Assembly (NCBI RefSeq): GCF_003086295.3
Contig: NC_092055.1
Coordinates: 121,635,192-121,699,191 of the forward strand
Direction of reading: 5' to 3'
Source: Arachis hypogaea
Taxonomy: Eukaryota; Streptophyta; Magnoliopsida; Fabales; Fabaceae
Length of the DNA: 64,000 bases
The notes beneath the pieces were generated by a model that was not told the origin of the DNA, ran no database searches, and was given only the letters and a program-made list of their open reading frames with translations. Positions 1-11,128 of the stretch are shown here, in pieces (the first letter of the stretch is position 1; each line of letters starts with the position of its first letter). The position numbers and the translations under genes are program-made.

Positions 1-2212
1 CATGTCTGTCCTACTGGCCATGAGCTCACGTGTTAGTTATACTGCTAGAACCTGATCCGGTAGCTAACCTGAATATTGTTTCTCTGTCGTGCATCACCAG
101 AAGGATTTACCCCAGACTTGTCAGATGTTGGTCTAAAAGGGATTAGTGCCCTGTCACCTTCTTTTGGAGGCATTACTCTGAAAATTGTAAGCCCAGCCAC
201 CCTTACAATCAAAGAGAGGCACAAAACAAGTGGGATCAACCATGGTCCTTGTCTTGGCATAACTCAGCTCAGCGCAAGCGAGATTCACTACTGTCCTTGT
301 CACGTCTTTGCCAAGAGTAACATCAACGCGTACACAAGCGGTTTATACCACCGACCTTGCTAGAATACATCTCAGTTTATTTTACAGTAAAATCTTTACT
401 CAGTAATTATATTAGTCACAAGCCTTCATTAATAACCATTCATATTGATCCACAACCTCTTTCAAAATATCAATTTAATCAAATCTATAAGTTCACACTC
501 GTTTCCAAGTCTAAAAACTAGTTATCAGACCTTAATTAGGAGTTACAGAAGTTTACAAGCTTGCCAAAAAAGCCAAACAGTTAAAAATAGAGAAATTTTT
601 TTAGAAAACATGGCTTCTACGTATGCATCCACCAGAATGCCATTCCCAGCTTGTGCGTGGGTATGACCCCTGTGTGTATGCACAACTTGAAAATTTTCTG
701 GGCATGCGTACACGTGAGTATTTTTACCCAATCTGTTCTGTGTGTGGGCACCATTGTGTGTGTGGACACCATTGTGTGCGTGGGCACACATGCCAAAATT
801 TTGGTTTTCTGCAACATTTCAAATTGCAGCCCTAAGCCTCAGTTTTCACACATTCATAACTTCCTCTACAAAATTTCATTTTCTCTCATTCTTATATAGT
901 TTTAAAGATCTTTCCCTTAGTTTTAATTCAAGACTAATTTCATTCAATTTCGAACTCCAAGCGCCAAGTTATGGCCCATCGAAGTTGGTCAAAAATTCAT
1001 TTTTATCAAATATTGCACAATGCTCATTTTGACAAATTCTCAAATTGAACTTGCTCCAAACCATACCAATACCATTTCTAGGCCTTCTAAACACTCAATT
1101 ATCATTTCCTAACTATACAAAGTTTAATCAACTCAATTTTAACATCATCAATCAATCCCAACATTTAATTCATTAATAATAAAAACCAAACCATCAATTC
1201 CACAACATAATACTTGCATCAACTTACCTTAACTCACCTTATATGGGTTTTCTCACCCTATCACGGCCTCCAGCCCAATTTTCATCTCAATATCCATCAT
1301 AAATCAAGCATACCACAATTCATATTTAATTCAACTCATTTATATACACATTCATATCATTCACTAACCACTCAATTCACAAAAATCACAACAAATTAAC
1401 ACAACATCAACCAATTCTATTCAATCATATCTTAGGGACAATTAGCCTAAGCATTCACATAATCTTACATAATACCTACTTGAAACTAAAACAAATATCT
1501 CTAGTCGGCAGTTTCTCTAACACTTTGATTTCCTCCTAGCAACTCCAACCTCCGCCGGTCCAAACTCCGCCAATTCCACACTAAAGTGATCCTTGAATCC
1601 AATCTAGCACCAATATTCACCAGAAAAAGTGGGAGATTGGGATTTCTTACCTTGTCTTACACAATCTTGGGTTCAAACTCCACTAGAACTCAAGGTTGAA
1701 CCTCTCCTAAACATAAAAAATTGAAATTTCTTCAATTCCCAAATCAAAAGTGCGGAATTAATAAAGAGAGCAAACTGAGCAAGAAATTTAGAGTTTCTTA
1801 CCACTTTGTTTAAATAGAATTGAAGAGGACTCCGAGACGAACAAGTGATCACAAATGGCTCGTCAATCAGAGTTTCAGATTGGAAGATATGGGAAATTAA
1901 AAGGGAAGGTGAATAGTGACAATAGTTAGGGCACTCACTTCCTCTGTTCTTCAATGGTTTCTTATCTTTAATGAAGGGGAAAAGTTGTGCTGAAATGGCT
2001 AAGTGGGTGGGTGTTATGAGTGGGCCTTGGGCTCAAGTGAGGCCTAGTTCACTCGTTTTAGGCCTTTTAGCTTAACTTTGGGTCAAAACCTTTGAGATTA
2101 GTGTTTTAATTTGCAGCCTAATTATTTTTACTTTTTCAAATTATAAATTTTAATTTATTAATCTCCTTGGCACATAATTAATTTATTATCTATAATTTAA
2201 CCGGGCTTTACA
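1..2212 (-). mobile_element. LTR-type sequence, left end outside window
   Basis: Non-coding, AT-rich sequence with no protein domain. It ends at 2212 with CGGGCTTTACA, so on the minus strand it begins TGTAAAGCCCG, a normal plant LTR start (TG...CA). No primer-binding site is visible inside it, so the internal region of the element, if any, lies left of the window. It carries a GT-rich short repeat near 740 and LTR-like pyrimidine stretches. The family is unassigned; peanut-type Ty3/gypsy LTRs have similar GTGCGTACGCA-like motifs, and the segment could contain more than one nested LTR. Confidence 0.45.
737..792. repeat. GT-rich minisatellite, 18-bp unit
   Basis: About three imperfect copies of an 18-bp unit containing TGTGTGGGCACCATTG. 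The copies differ by single substitutions (GGGCACC, GGACACC, GGGCACA). The alternating purine-pyrimidine tract sits within LTR sequence and encodes nothing recognisable. Confidence 0.7.
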
Positions 2213-3448
2213 TTTTTCATATCAATATCGACTTGTAACAATTCTTGATAATAAAACGGTTTCAAGAAAAAGCCCCTACCTCGAAAAGTCAAAATCCGTA
2301 AGCTACAAAATGTGTCAAGACTCTTATCCTTCCTGCCCACAATAGCCGCAATCACAACCACAGCTCCATACTACTTTCGCAGTAACAGCAGCAACTTTAA
2401 TCGTGACATGCAATAATCAAAACTCAACCCTACGACAATAATGCCGTAAAAATCTCAGCAACATATAACGGAATAGCAATTAAACGAATTTTCAGAGCAA
2501 AACAACTTACTGCATCAAAGGAATGAAGAACATGGGGCAGCAGCACCTTCGACGGTGCTTCCAGCAACGACAGCGCCGTTCTCTGGAAGCCAGACACGGT
2601 GGCGAGGTTTCCTTCTCCTCCAACAGCGACACTCACAGCAGCAACCTCCATATTCTCTCTCTCTCCCGTTCGAACTCCTCTTCTTGGCGACTCCAACAGC
2701 GGTAGCGGTGGCGCAGTAGCTCGACAACGAGGTCTCCAATGGTGATGATGGTAGCAGCAATAGAGGCCCCGTCATCACCCCTCGCTCGTGGTTTCTCTCT
2801 TGCATTCGTCTCTTTCTCCTTCGGGCTCCCTCCTCTGCGACGGTGCAGCTGGCAGCGATAAGCATGAACAGCGGTGGGGCGACATCCCTCTCCGGTCTGG
2901 CGACGCTCTTCTTCCTCTCCTCCAAGCGTCAATATGGGTGAGTTGTCTGAGGATGAGCGACGGCGTGAGGGTGGGTGAGGGAGTGCATCCTTAGGTGTGT
3001 GTTTTGGGTGAAGGGGTTGGCGGCTGTGGTGAGAAGAGAGGTGAGGGTGTCACTTAGGTTAGTGTTTTGTTCTGGGAAAATAGGGTTAGTGTATTTTTAA
3101 TAAAAATATGGGTGATGTAGTAATTGAAAACCAGTTTTAATCCAACAATAATTATCTATAAAAATACTATTTATTAATTAACTTACAAATTACTTTCAAA
3201 TAAATAATCTAATTCAAGAATTAGAGAAAATTAAATAAATTTTGCTTTATTCATAAAATAAGGTTCAAAAGATTAATATTCAAATTAAAGCATATAAAAT
3301 TCTCATTATTTTCAATTACTAAAGCTTTAAATTATAATAAAGAAATTGCCCGGTTTATATATAAAAATCTCTGAAAAAATAATTTTAAATAAATATAATA
3401 AATCATAAATAAAATATTATTTAATTTCTAAAAATCTGGGGTTTTACA
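2213..3448 (-). mobile_element. LTR-type sequence, second unit
   Basis: The sequence ends at 3448 with GGGGTTTTACA, so its minus-strand start is TGTAAAACCCC, a typical plant Ty3/gypsy LTR start. A GC-rich block at about 2520-2995, full of CTCCTTC-type tracts, gives several overlapping frames on both strands. None has a recognisable domain and the frames are shadows of base composition. The first LTR ends exactly where this one continues, suggesting insertion of one into the other or truncation at the join. The right flank ATCGT (3449-3453) lies in CACTA family-2 sequence, so this LTR appears to have inserted into that element. Confidence 0.45.
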
Positions 3449-3600
3449 ATCGTCGGAAGAATCTGACAGTAGACACGCTTAGTGGAACGCTGCGTTTTGG
3501 TGATCTGCATCGCGTTACCATCGAAAATATTCGTCGGTAAATCCACGGTAACCGTGCCCTAAATTGGAACCACAAACCCCTTTCCCCTTCATTTCGAATT

Positions 3601-3603
<3 letters not shown>

Positions 3604-3648
<45 letters not shown>
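3604..3648. repeat. (TC)n microsatellite
   Basis: About 22 uninterrupted TC dinucleotides, followed by shorter CT tracts to about 3682. The tract lies in the presumed 5' leader of the CACTA family-2 fragment. Confidence 0.95.
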
Positions 3649-3649
<1 letters not shown>

Positions 3650-4700
3650 ACTTCTCACCTTCCTCCCCCCCTCTCTCTCTCTTTAACCTCTTACCCTCCT
3701 ACACTCTTTCTAACCGTCTTATCTCTCCTCTTTGTCATCCTCCTCCACCACTGCCACTTTTGTAAACGTTGCCACCTCTACCTTTGACGTTGTCGCCACT
3801 GCTGAACGTCCCTGTCGTCGCTGTTGTAATGCCTCTGCCGTTTCTGCTTCTACCACTACTGCACCTCCACCCCTCTTCTTCGTTTTCTCTTGGTCTACTT
3901 TCAAGGTTAATTAAATAGTTAGTAGAGTTTAGTTAATTTAACTTTCTGTTTTAGTGGAATTAGGTGGTTAGGATAGGTTAGAATAGGTTAGATTAGATTC
4001 TGAGGTTACTGAAAAATATTATATTATTGAGCTATTTGTTGATTCCTGCTATTGAAATTGTTTGAAAAATACTTGACTGTATTAATAATGATTGAGCTGT
4101 TTGTATGTTACCTTAATAGTGATTGAAAAAATTAACCAATTGAGAATAGTTGATGGATATTTGGTTTGGATGAAATCCTTGAAGGGTGGAGAAATCCAAA
4201 TTTTAGGAGAGACTCTGTCGAAATTTTTATAAGATTATTAGTGAAATCGAAAAAATTAAAATTATATTTTTAAAATGGTTATAATTGATTATTGGGTTGT
4301 TGTATTTTTGTGCAACTGTTAATTTGAATAATAATTATTTTGATCTTAGTTTATGTTTTTGATTTTGTTAAGTTGGTGTTATGATAAATATTTATTACAT
4401 TTACAAGAGAACTATACATGTATATATTCATTTTGGTTCTTATGAAAGAAAATTTTCTCCTTTGCAATTAGTGTTTTATTGCTCTATAGGCACTTGTTAG
4501 TTTACTAAACTATTCAAAACACTTATTCATTATAATTTAATTATTTTAAAACTAAAACGCTATGTAATTTCCTTTTTTTCTAGTTTACTAAACTAAAACA
4601 CTTTTAGAATTATTTGTTATTTTTTGAGTTTCTTCTTATGTTATTATTCCTGGTATTTGTTATGTTATTAATATGTGATTAATATATTCGACGTTCAAAC

Positions 4701-4754
4701 ATGACGACAGGTAGTAGAGGTAGGTCGAGTGGGTCACATGGTCATGGTAGATGG
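4701..4754 (+). pseudogene. N-terminus of a CACTA ORF, cut by an LTR
   Basis: An ATG at 4701 opens 18 codons reading MTTGSRGRSSGSHGHGRW, a Gly/Arg/Ser-rich start of the kind seen in plant CACTA-associated (Ptta/En/Spm) proteins. The frame is cut at 4755 by the LTR beginning TGTAACATCC. The assignment rests mainly on the surrounding CACTA homology, and the peptide is too short to prove the family. The matching C-terminal remnant of the same family is at 22610-23361. Confidence 0.35.
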
Positions 4755-4892
4755 TGTAACATCCTGAGTTTTTGAAAAATTAAATTTATTATATTTGATG
4801 AGAATTTTATTCTAAGAAAATTATTTTACTAAACATAATTAAATAAAACTTTATGATACTTTGAATTTAAAAATAATTAGCTAGGAGTTATA

Positions 4893-5089
4893 TGTAAGGT
4901 CCCACATCGGTTGGAGAGGAGAACGAAGCATGCCTTATAAGGGTGTGGATATCTCTCTGTAGCATGACGCGTTTTGACGAGTGAGTGTTTGGGGCTTCGG
5001 CTATCATCCCTATCTCTAAAGGCAAAACCGTGAGGCCTTGTGTGCCAAAGCGGACAATATCGTGCTAGCGGGTGGTCTGGGCTGTTACA
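4893..5089 (+). mobile_element. TRIM-like solo LTR with TTATA target duplication
   Basis: A compact 197-bp unit starts TGTAAGGTCCCACATCGG and ends GGGCTGTTACA. It is flanked on both sides by the same 5 bp, TTATA (4888-4892 and 5090-5094). TG...CA ends plus a 5-bp direct duplication are what one LTR left after recombination looks like. The sequence resembles the short GGTCCCACATCGG...GCGGACAATAT repeats found in many plant genomes. It carries no protein and interrupts the longer LTR-type sequence. Confidence 0.85.
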
Positions 5090-5626
5090 TTATATGTAAT
5101 TTTCATAACAGTAGGAGTTTAAATTAATTAGGATTTTTATATCATCTTTATTATAATTTTGGTAATTGAAAAATAAAAAAGAATTGTGTAATTTAATTTA
5201 AGTAACTTCTATTACGAATAATTTATGATTTAATTCAAATTTTTTATTTTTAAAAAATAATCTATTAAGAATGATTAAATTGATTTTATAAATACTTTGA
5301 TTTTATGTTAATTAATATTCTTGAATAATTTTATTATAATTAGTTATCTTATATAATTTGAAATTAAAATTCTGGTATTGGAAAAATGATAAAAAGTTAT
5401 ATAATTTAATTTAGATAATTGATATTTGGATTGAAATCGTACTTTATAGAATATGATTAATATATTTATTTTATAATTTAAATTAGAAATAATTATTTGA
5501 ACTTAGCAACATGTTGATAAAAATTGTTTCTAAATATTTATAATATAGTATATTTGATTTTAAAATTATTATTCTATCCACTAATTTTTATCAAAATATC
5601 TATTCTATCTATATTCCTTTATAAAA

Positions 5627-5702
5627 ACCTAACCCTAACCCTAAGTTTCCAAATCAGAAATCCTAATTCCTAAATTGAGAAATCCTAACCCTAACCCCTT
5701 AC
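5627..5702. repeat. interstitial telomere-like CCCTAA motifs
   Basis: Two short runs of CCTAACCCTAACCC separated by about 40 bp of degenerate CCTAA sequence. They lie in the leader-like part of an LTR. Such motifs are common in plant promoters and 5' leaders, so this is not evidence for a chromosome end. Confidence 0.7.
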
Positions 5703-7672
5703 CCCCTTTCTTCCTAAATGTAACGCACACTTCAGAAAATGGAAAATCAAAGAGGGAGAGTAACGGAACGGAGAAGAGAAGGAAGAAGAGGAGGGGGAGG
5801 GATTCCGCACCGATGGTACAGGGGCTCATTGTCGCCGTTGACATGGTCGAAAGGAGGAGTGCGACCGCCACGAGGAGCCACCGTCATTGTCATCCTTGTG
5901 AGCTGCCATCGCGTCGCCGTTACTGAGTTGCAACGCCCCCGTTCAACCTCGTCCTGCCGCGTTTCCATGGTCGCTCAGGGAGCTCGAGAGACCGAAGATG
6001 CGAGAAAGGAGAGGTGGTGAACGAAGCCGTCGCGTCTTGCCACCAAGGGTTCTGTCACCTTTATGCATGCCGTTACTGTTGATTGAAGCCACTTCCGTCG
6101 CGGTTGATGTCGCCGCCGTCCCTATTGGATTCCATCATGGAGAAGAGAACGACGTGAAGGAGAGAGGGAGACAGAGCCATGCGAGCTAGAGGAGTCACTG
6201 TCCTCGCCATTGCTGGCACGGTCGCCCGTGAGTCATGCATCGCCATCAGAGTAGCCATTTTGTCACCATCAAGTTTGATGGAGATGCTACTTTGCTGTCG
6301 AAGATAGCCCCAGCCTTCCTGTTTTGATTTTTATTCTCGTATTCTTGAAACTGTAACACTTTAAACCTTGGTCTATTTTCATCTTGTTTCTCTATTTTTC
6401 TCCTGGCTTAATTATAGAATTATGGGTCTCTATTTTAGTCGCTGCTGGTTTATCGTTCGAAAAAGCTATAATTGATGTTGAGGTCGTTGTTGCTCCTACT
6501 CCAAGAGAACTGATGTCACCGTTACTATTGTGAATTAAAGAATAAAAAGGGGTTATCACATTTAACTTCTGGGTTTTTACACATTGAGGTAGGATATTTA
6601 TTTTTAAAATTTAATATTTTAATTTTAGAATGCCTACAAAGTTAATTGGATAATTGTAAATATTTAATAATGGTTGAAAATTGATTAATTGATGTAAATG
6701 GCTTGAAATATGTTTGAGAATAGTTAGCTATTATGATTACTCTAAATTATGATTGAAGTTTGATGCGGTTGTGAATTGAGTTTGGGTTATGGTTGTGATT
6801 AACTGATCATATTGATTTTGGTTTGAGGCTGTGATTATTACTGGTTTTTTGATTGTTTTAGAATTGCTGAAAATTCTGATTTCAGTTGATTATGTCAAGT
6901 TGGTTGCTATTGAATTGTTTATTTGATGACACTATGGTTGTTGTTAATATTGGTTTATAATTAACTAGATTTCGGTTTGAAAACTGTTAAAGGGTTTGAA
7001 GTTTGATTACTAAATCAATTTTTTTGAATACCTGAATCTTTAGATAAAATAGTAGTTTTGAAAACGAGTTAGTAATTCGATAGTGAACGAAACTGTATGA
7101 GGTTAAAAGCTAATTTTTGGAATATTAGTTATGAATTCTCGAAGTTGGACTGGGTTACTTTTAAAGTATAATTGATGGAAATTATAATTTTAATTGATGA
7201 TATAATGTTAGCCGTTAAACTGAATTATGATGAGATATTTATTGAGAATCTATTGTTGTGATAATTGCTGATAAAAGAGTTGGTGAATTGTTGAAAAAGA
7301 GAGAACTCGTAAGGGTGGCTAAGTCCTATTTTTAGGGGAGATTATGTCCAAATTTTTATAAAAATATAAGAGCTTAATGAAAATATAAGGATTTAACTAA
7401 AGTGAATATTTAAGAGCTTGTTTGATGATGGTTATCGATTGTTTATAAAATTAAAAAGTGAGTGTTCTATTAAAGTGTAAGGTTAGATTTAAAGTGTTTG
7501 AAAATGGTCTGAGTTAAGATGATGCAAAAGTGAAAACTGTAAAGTTTATACAGTATGATTAAATAGAGAAGGAAGAGATACTGTATAAGAATGTGAAATT
7601 GGTGATGAATAATGATAATGATAACTAATGATGATAATAAGAATGATTATGCAAGAATCTGCTGCAAGAAGG

Positions 7673-7915
7673 CAGTCGGATAAATGGTGGTGCGACCACT
7701 AAGAATGCTTTCCTGGAATACTTAGCTATAATGCTATTCTGTAAGTAAGAGGACTCTTACAGAGGTATCAAGAACACACATAACTAGCATATGCTCCTGT
7801 AAGTCAAAGGACTCTTGCAGTGGATTTCCAGCAAGTCAAAAGACTCTTGCGATGGGTATTGCCAACAGGAAAACCTTACCTGGTCAAAGGACTCCGGGTA
7901 ACATCAGAAGTGGGT
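7673..7915. repeat. imperfect tandem units 'gtaagtcaaaggactcttgcag'-type
   Basis: Four or five diverged copies of a unit of about 20-50 bp containing the core AAGGACTCTTGC or AGGACTC, with intervening GGTATC/GGTATTGCC. They lie inside LTR sequence and may be an internal LTR enhancer-like array. No coding potential is seen. Confidence 0.55.
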
Positions 7916-9819
7916 ATGTAAATGATAAATGAGCTCGTTACCTACACTAGGGTTAGACATGCATCATCCTTGTTTGTACATTTGTATTTGGTTGTGTTTG
8001 CTTATCTTGTTTCTCTGTGATTGTACTATTTGTCTTATTGCAATTTGTTTGTGTGTTGATCTATTTCTTACTTGTGCTATTAGTTTGTGGATGTATTGAG
8101 GTGACTAAGAACTGATGTTGTGATTGAGAAAAGATTATGTGGCTGAGAGATGGTTATTATCACTAATTTTGTGATTAGAATTTGTTTTGAATTTAGAAAT
8201 TTAAAGAAAAGTAATTCATTATTTAGAGTAAAACAAAAAGTATTTTCAAGGATTTGATAAAAATTATTTTATTGAGTAAAGTTAATTATTCGCATCTTAT
8301 TCAATACTTTTACGGCATTCCCATTCTCTACTGATAACATGTGGTTTAGTTCTCCCCAAAATTTTTCACACTTTCAGTGACACAGGTTCGAAGACTCAGT
8401 TTGAAGCTGTGGGCGATTATTTGACTTTATTTATGAGATAAGTTGCTTTCATATAATTTTCTCTCCCTTGTTGCTTAAGATTTTTATTTTATACAGAGGG
8501 ATAGGTGTTGTATCTGAGTTTTATTTTGAATTACTTGTATAACATTTATTACTAGTAGTAATTATGTGATTATTATTATTTGGAAGTCTTTGATATATAA
8601 TTTTTAATACATGTCCTCAAGCAAACTTGAATTGTTGCTTGTCCTCAAGCAACCAAAACTAATACATGATTAAGATGTGAATTTGCATGAGAAGTGAGAG
8701 TTCAATTAGGCTCATGTCTCTTCTTGAAGTGGGGTTTATCTATTGCAATACTGAATAGTTTTGGCATCTCACTCTCCTTTGAATCAGAGGAATGTCACTG
8801 TCACTCAGAATTAGAATCCAAATACTATTATGAATTCTCTAATCTTTGTACTTCAGTTTAATCCTTGAATACAGCAAATATCCTTTAATTCTCTTTTCTT
8901 TGGTGCTTTGCACCTTGAGCCTAACTGTGACTTTAAATATTTTGTCTCAATCTTTACTTGACACAAAAACACCACAAGCACTTAACTGGGAAACTCTCTT
9001 TAAACTCTAATTTTTTTCTTTCAGTTGCTCCCAGACAGTGATGCTCAAAGCCTTTGGCATACTCTGTTAATTGCAATTGATCTTGACTCTTAGAGTTTTG
9101 TCTCAAGGATTACTTGACACATTTACACCACAAGCACATGACTAGGGAAACAACTCTTTGAGCTTTTAATCATGTCTGACCTCCCTAGCCATTGATGCTC
9201 AGAGCCTTGGACCTTGCTTTTATTTTTCTTTTTCTATTTTTTTTTCTTCAAGGATTAAGCTTTTGTTTACTTCAGAGAATTCATAATAGTTTTCTAAATT
9301 CCTATTCCTCATACATCAACATCCTTTGATTCAAATTCAAATATGCACTGTTCATATCATGCATTTAGAATCACAGATAAAACCGCCATATTTAAGTAAT
9401 AAGACTATTCTTTAATATAAACTCAATTTCCCATGCAATGCATCACTTCTTTTCTTTTCTTTTTAAATTCAAGCTCCGTGAGTGGTACATGAGACAATTT
9501 TTTTTAAATTAAAAGCAACACCAAACTTAAAAGTTTGCTTGTCCCCAAGCAAAGAAAAACTCCAGGGTGTCAAAAATTCCTTTTAATTGCTCCTGTTCCT
9601 ATTCTAATCACTCTGTATGACCAAAACACATGTAAAATAAGAAAATTCTAAAAAAATTGAGATAAAGTAATTTAAAATCATAACTCAAATAACTATAATG
9701 CTAAAATAAAAATAACTATAAAGTTAAAACCAAAGTAACTGCAAAACCAAGGGTACTAGTAGTTAGGTTGCCTCCCAACAAGTGATTTTTTACCGTCACT
9801 AGCTTGACAGTCAGCACCT

Positions 9820-10116
9820 CTAAAGAGGAGGATCATAGGGGCTCAGCTCTTTAGCCCTCACTGTGAACTTCTTTCCTGTGCTCCCATTGATCAACTCTAT
9901 ATGCTCAAGAGACAGGATCCTGTTCAATGTATGAGGCAGGATTGGACATGCAATGAATACCACCTTCATTCCTGGGGAGAAGTCTTCAGTGGGAATCCTT
10001 TTGTTTCTCCATGCCCTAGGTACTTTCTTCTTTTTGGGAACCTCCTCCTTTATGGATGATGCATTCTCGACACCAAACATAGATTTGATGTCAGGAGGAA
10101 TTTTATTGATTGTCAC
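9820..10116 (-). pseudogene. pol C-terminal remnant of gypsy-1
   Basis: 98 codons rich in Lys and Pro, ending in a hydrophobic module (GMKVVFIACP, HTLNRILSLEHIELI) and the tail ELSPYDPPL. It resembles the extreme C-terminus of plant Ty3/gypsy polyproteins, after integrase. It sits only about 25 bp downstream of the end of the protease frame, so all of RT, RNase H and the integrase core is missing between them. It could be a short accessory module kept by a gag-only element rather than a random leftover. That reading is inference. Confidence 0.5.
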
Positions 10117-10140
10117 TAAAGGAGGTTTGAGCTACAGATT

Positions 10141-11128
10141 CTATTGTGCATCATCAGGGGGTTCTTGAAGGTTTGGATTAATAAGCTCAATCTGCATGCA
10201 CCTCTCCTCTTCACCTGCTGAATGCATATCCTTGAAGACATGAAAGACCAGTTGCTCATTATGCACTCTAAGCACTAATTCACCCACTTCTACATCAATT
10301 AGAGCTCTTCCAATGGCTAGGAAAGGTCTTCCTAGGATTATAGAGCCATTCTCATCCTCCCCCGTGTCAAGAATCACAAAATCTGTTGGGAGAAAGAACT
10401 TACCCACTTTGACCAAGATATTCTCCACTAATCCATATGCAGGCTTTATAGATTTGTCTGCCATCTGTAATGCTACCTTTGTGGGTTGTGCCTCTTGAAT
10501 TTGCAACTTCTTCATCACAGACAAGGGCATTAAATTGACGCTTGCTCCCAGATCACATAACGCTTTCTCAAAGGTTGTGCTCCTAATGGTACTTGGAATT
10601 TGAAAGCTCCCTGGATCTGGCATCTTCCTTGGCAAGTTATTTTGAATTATGGTACTACATTCCTTAGTCAAGGCCACTGTCTCATCTCCCTTTAAAAGCT
10701 TCTTCTTTGATAACAATTCTTTCATGAATTTAACATAGAGAGGCATTTGCTCCAAAACCTCAGCAAAAGGAATATTAATTTGTAACTTTTTGAAACTTCC
10801 AAGAACTTTGAAACTGCTTGTCCTTGGTCTCCTTTTGAAGTCTCTGAGGATATGGCATCTTAGGCTTTTACTTAGGAGCTTTAGGCAATGTAGGATGAGT
10901 GTCAAGAGAGACTAGGAAGGGATTGTCTGCACGCCTAGGAAGGGCGTGTACTACTGTGTCTTCAGTCTGCTCTGGAGCTTCTTTTTCAACCGGCTCCTCA
11001 GTAACTTGTGCTTTTGTACTTGCCACTTGTCCACTTATCAAAGTGATAGCCTTGCATTCCTCCCTTGGATTCACCACTGTATCACCAGGAAATGTACTTG
11101 GAGGGCTCTCAAGTATTTGCTTGCTCAA
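10141..11128 (-). pseudogene. gypsy-1 linker and aspartic protease
   Basis: Two adjoining minus-strand frames (10868-11128 and 10141-10905). The first is an acidic linker. The second holds a retropepsin-like domain with the active-site motif CDLGASVNLMP, a following MADKSIKPAYG segment and the conserved IILGRPFLA motif. This enzyme would cut the Gag-Pol polyprotein in virus-like particles. It closely parallels the protease in the gypsy-3 gag-protease frame (CDLGASINLIP, LILGRPFLA), showing the two elements are relatives. A stop separates the linker from the protease start, so the copy is defective. Confidence 0.75.

Larger units (their letters stand above)
3449..4754 (+). mobile_element. CACTA (En/Spm) family-2 fragment, 5' part
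   Basis: The fragment starts with CGTCGG/CGTCGGTAA-type motifs (3451-3550), the subterminal repeats also seen at 23570-23851. The stretch 4061-4260 is homologous to 22291-22500, including the shared tract GGGTGG...AAATTTTAGG...CTCTGTCGAA. This ties it to the CACTA family whose 3' end lies at 23851. The CACTA terminus itself is missing because an LTR abuts at 3448, and the right side is cut by another LTR at 4755. Most of the sequence is UTR- or intron-like and AT-rich. Confidence 0.6.
4755..8604 (+). mobile_element. long LTR-type sequence, right end uncertain
   Basis: The sequence begins TGTAACATCCTGAG immediately after the broken CACTA ORF, so its left edge is well supported as an LTR start. 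It contains a GC-rich leader-like block (about 5740-6300), telomere-like CCCTAA motifs, repeated 'aaggactcttgcag' units (7670-7920) and a TTTCAGTGACACAGG-like stretch (about 8375). It has no coding domain. A possible end is near 6583 (GGGTTTTTACACA). The remainder to 8604 still looks LTR-like and stops abruptly where gypsy-1 internal sequence begins. It may be one LTR of about 3.8 kb or two joined LTRs. Confidence 0.45.

Noticed and set aside
737..792. A CRISPR-like or regulatory repeat array
   Set aside because: Three imperfect 18-bp copies without spacers in a eukaryotic LTR; this is a simple minisatellite.
2430..2994. Overlapping frames of 80-136 codons on both strands in a GC-rich block
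   Set aside because: They are low-complexity Ser/Arg/Glu-rich translations of pyrimidine tracts, present in all frames, with no domain. The block is part of an LTR.
5627..5702. Telomeric sequence
   Set aside because: Only a few CCCTAA units in two short runs, within an LTR leader, flanked by unrelated repeats.
5740..6258. Similar GC-rich frames on both strands
   Set aside because: Same reasons: composition-driven, mutually overlapping, inside LTR-type sequence.
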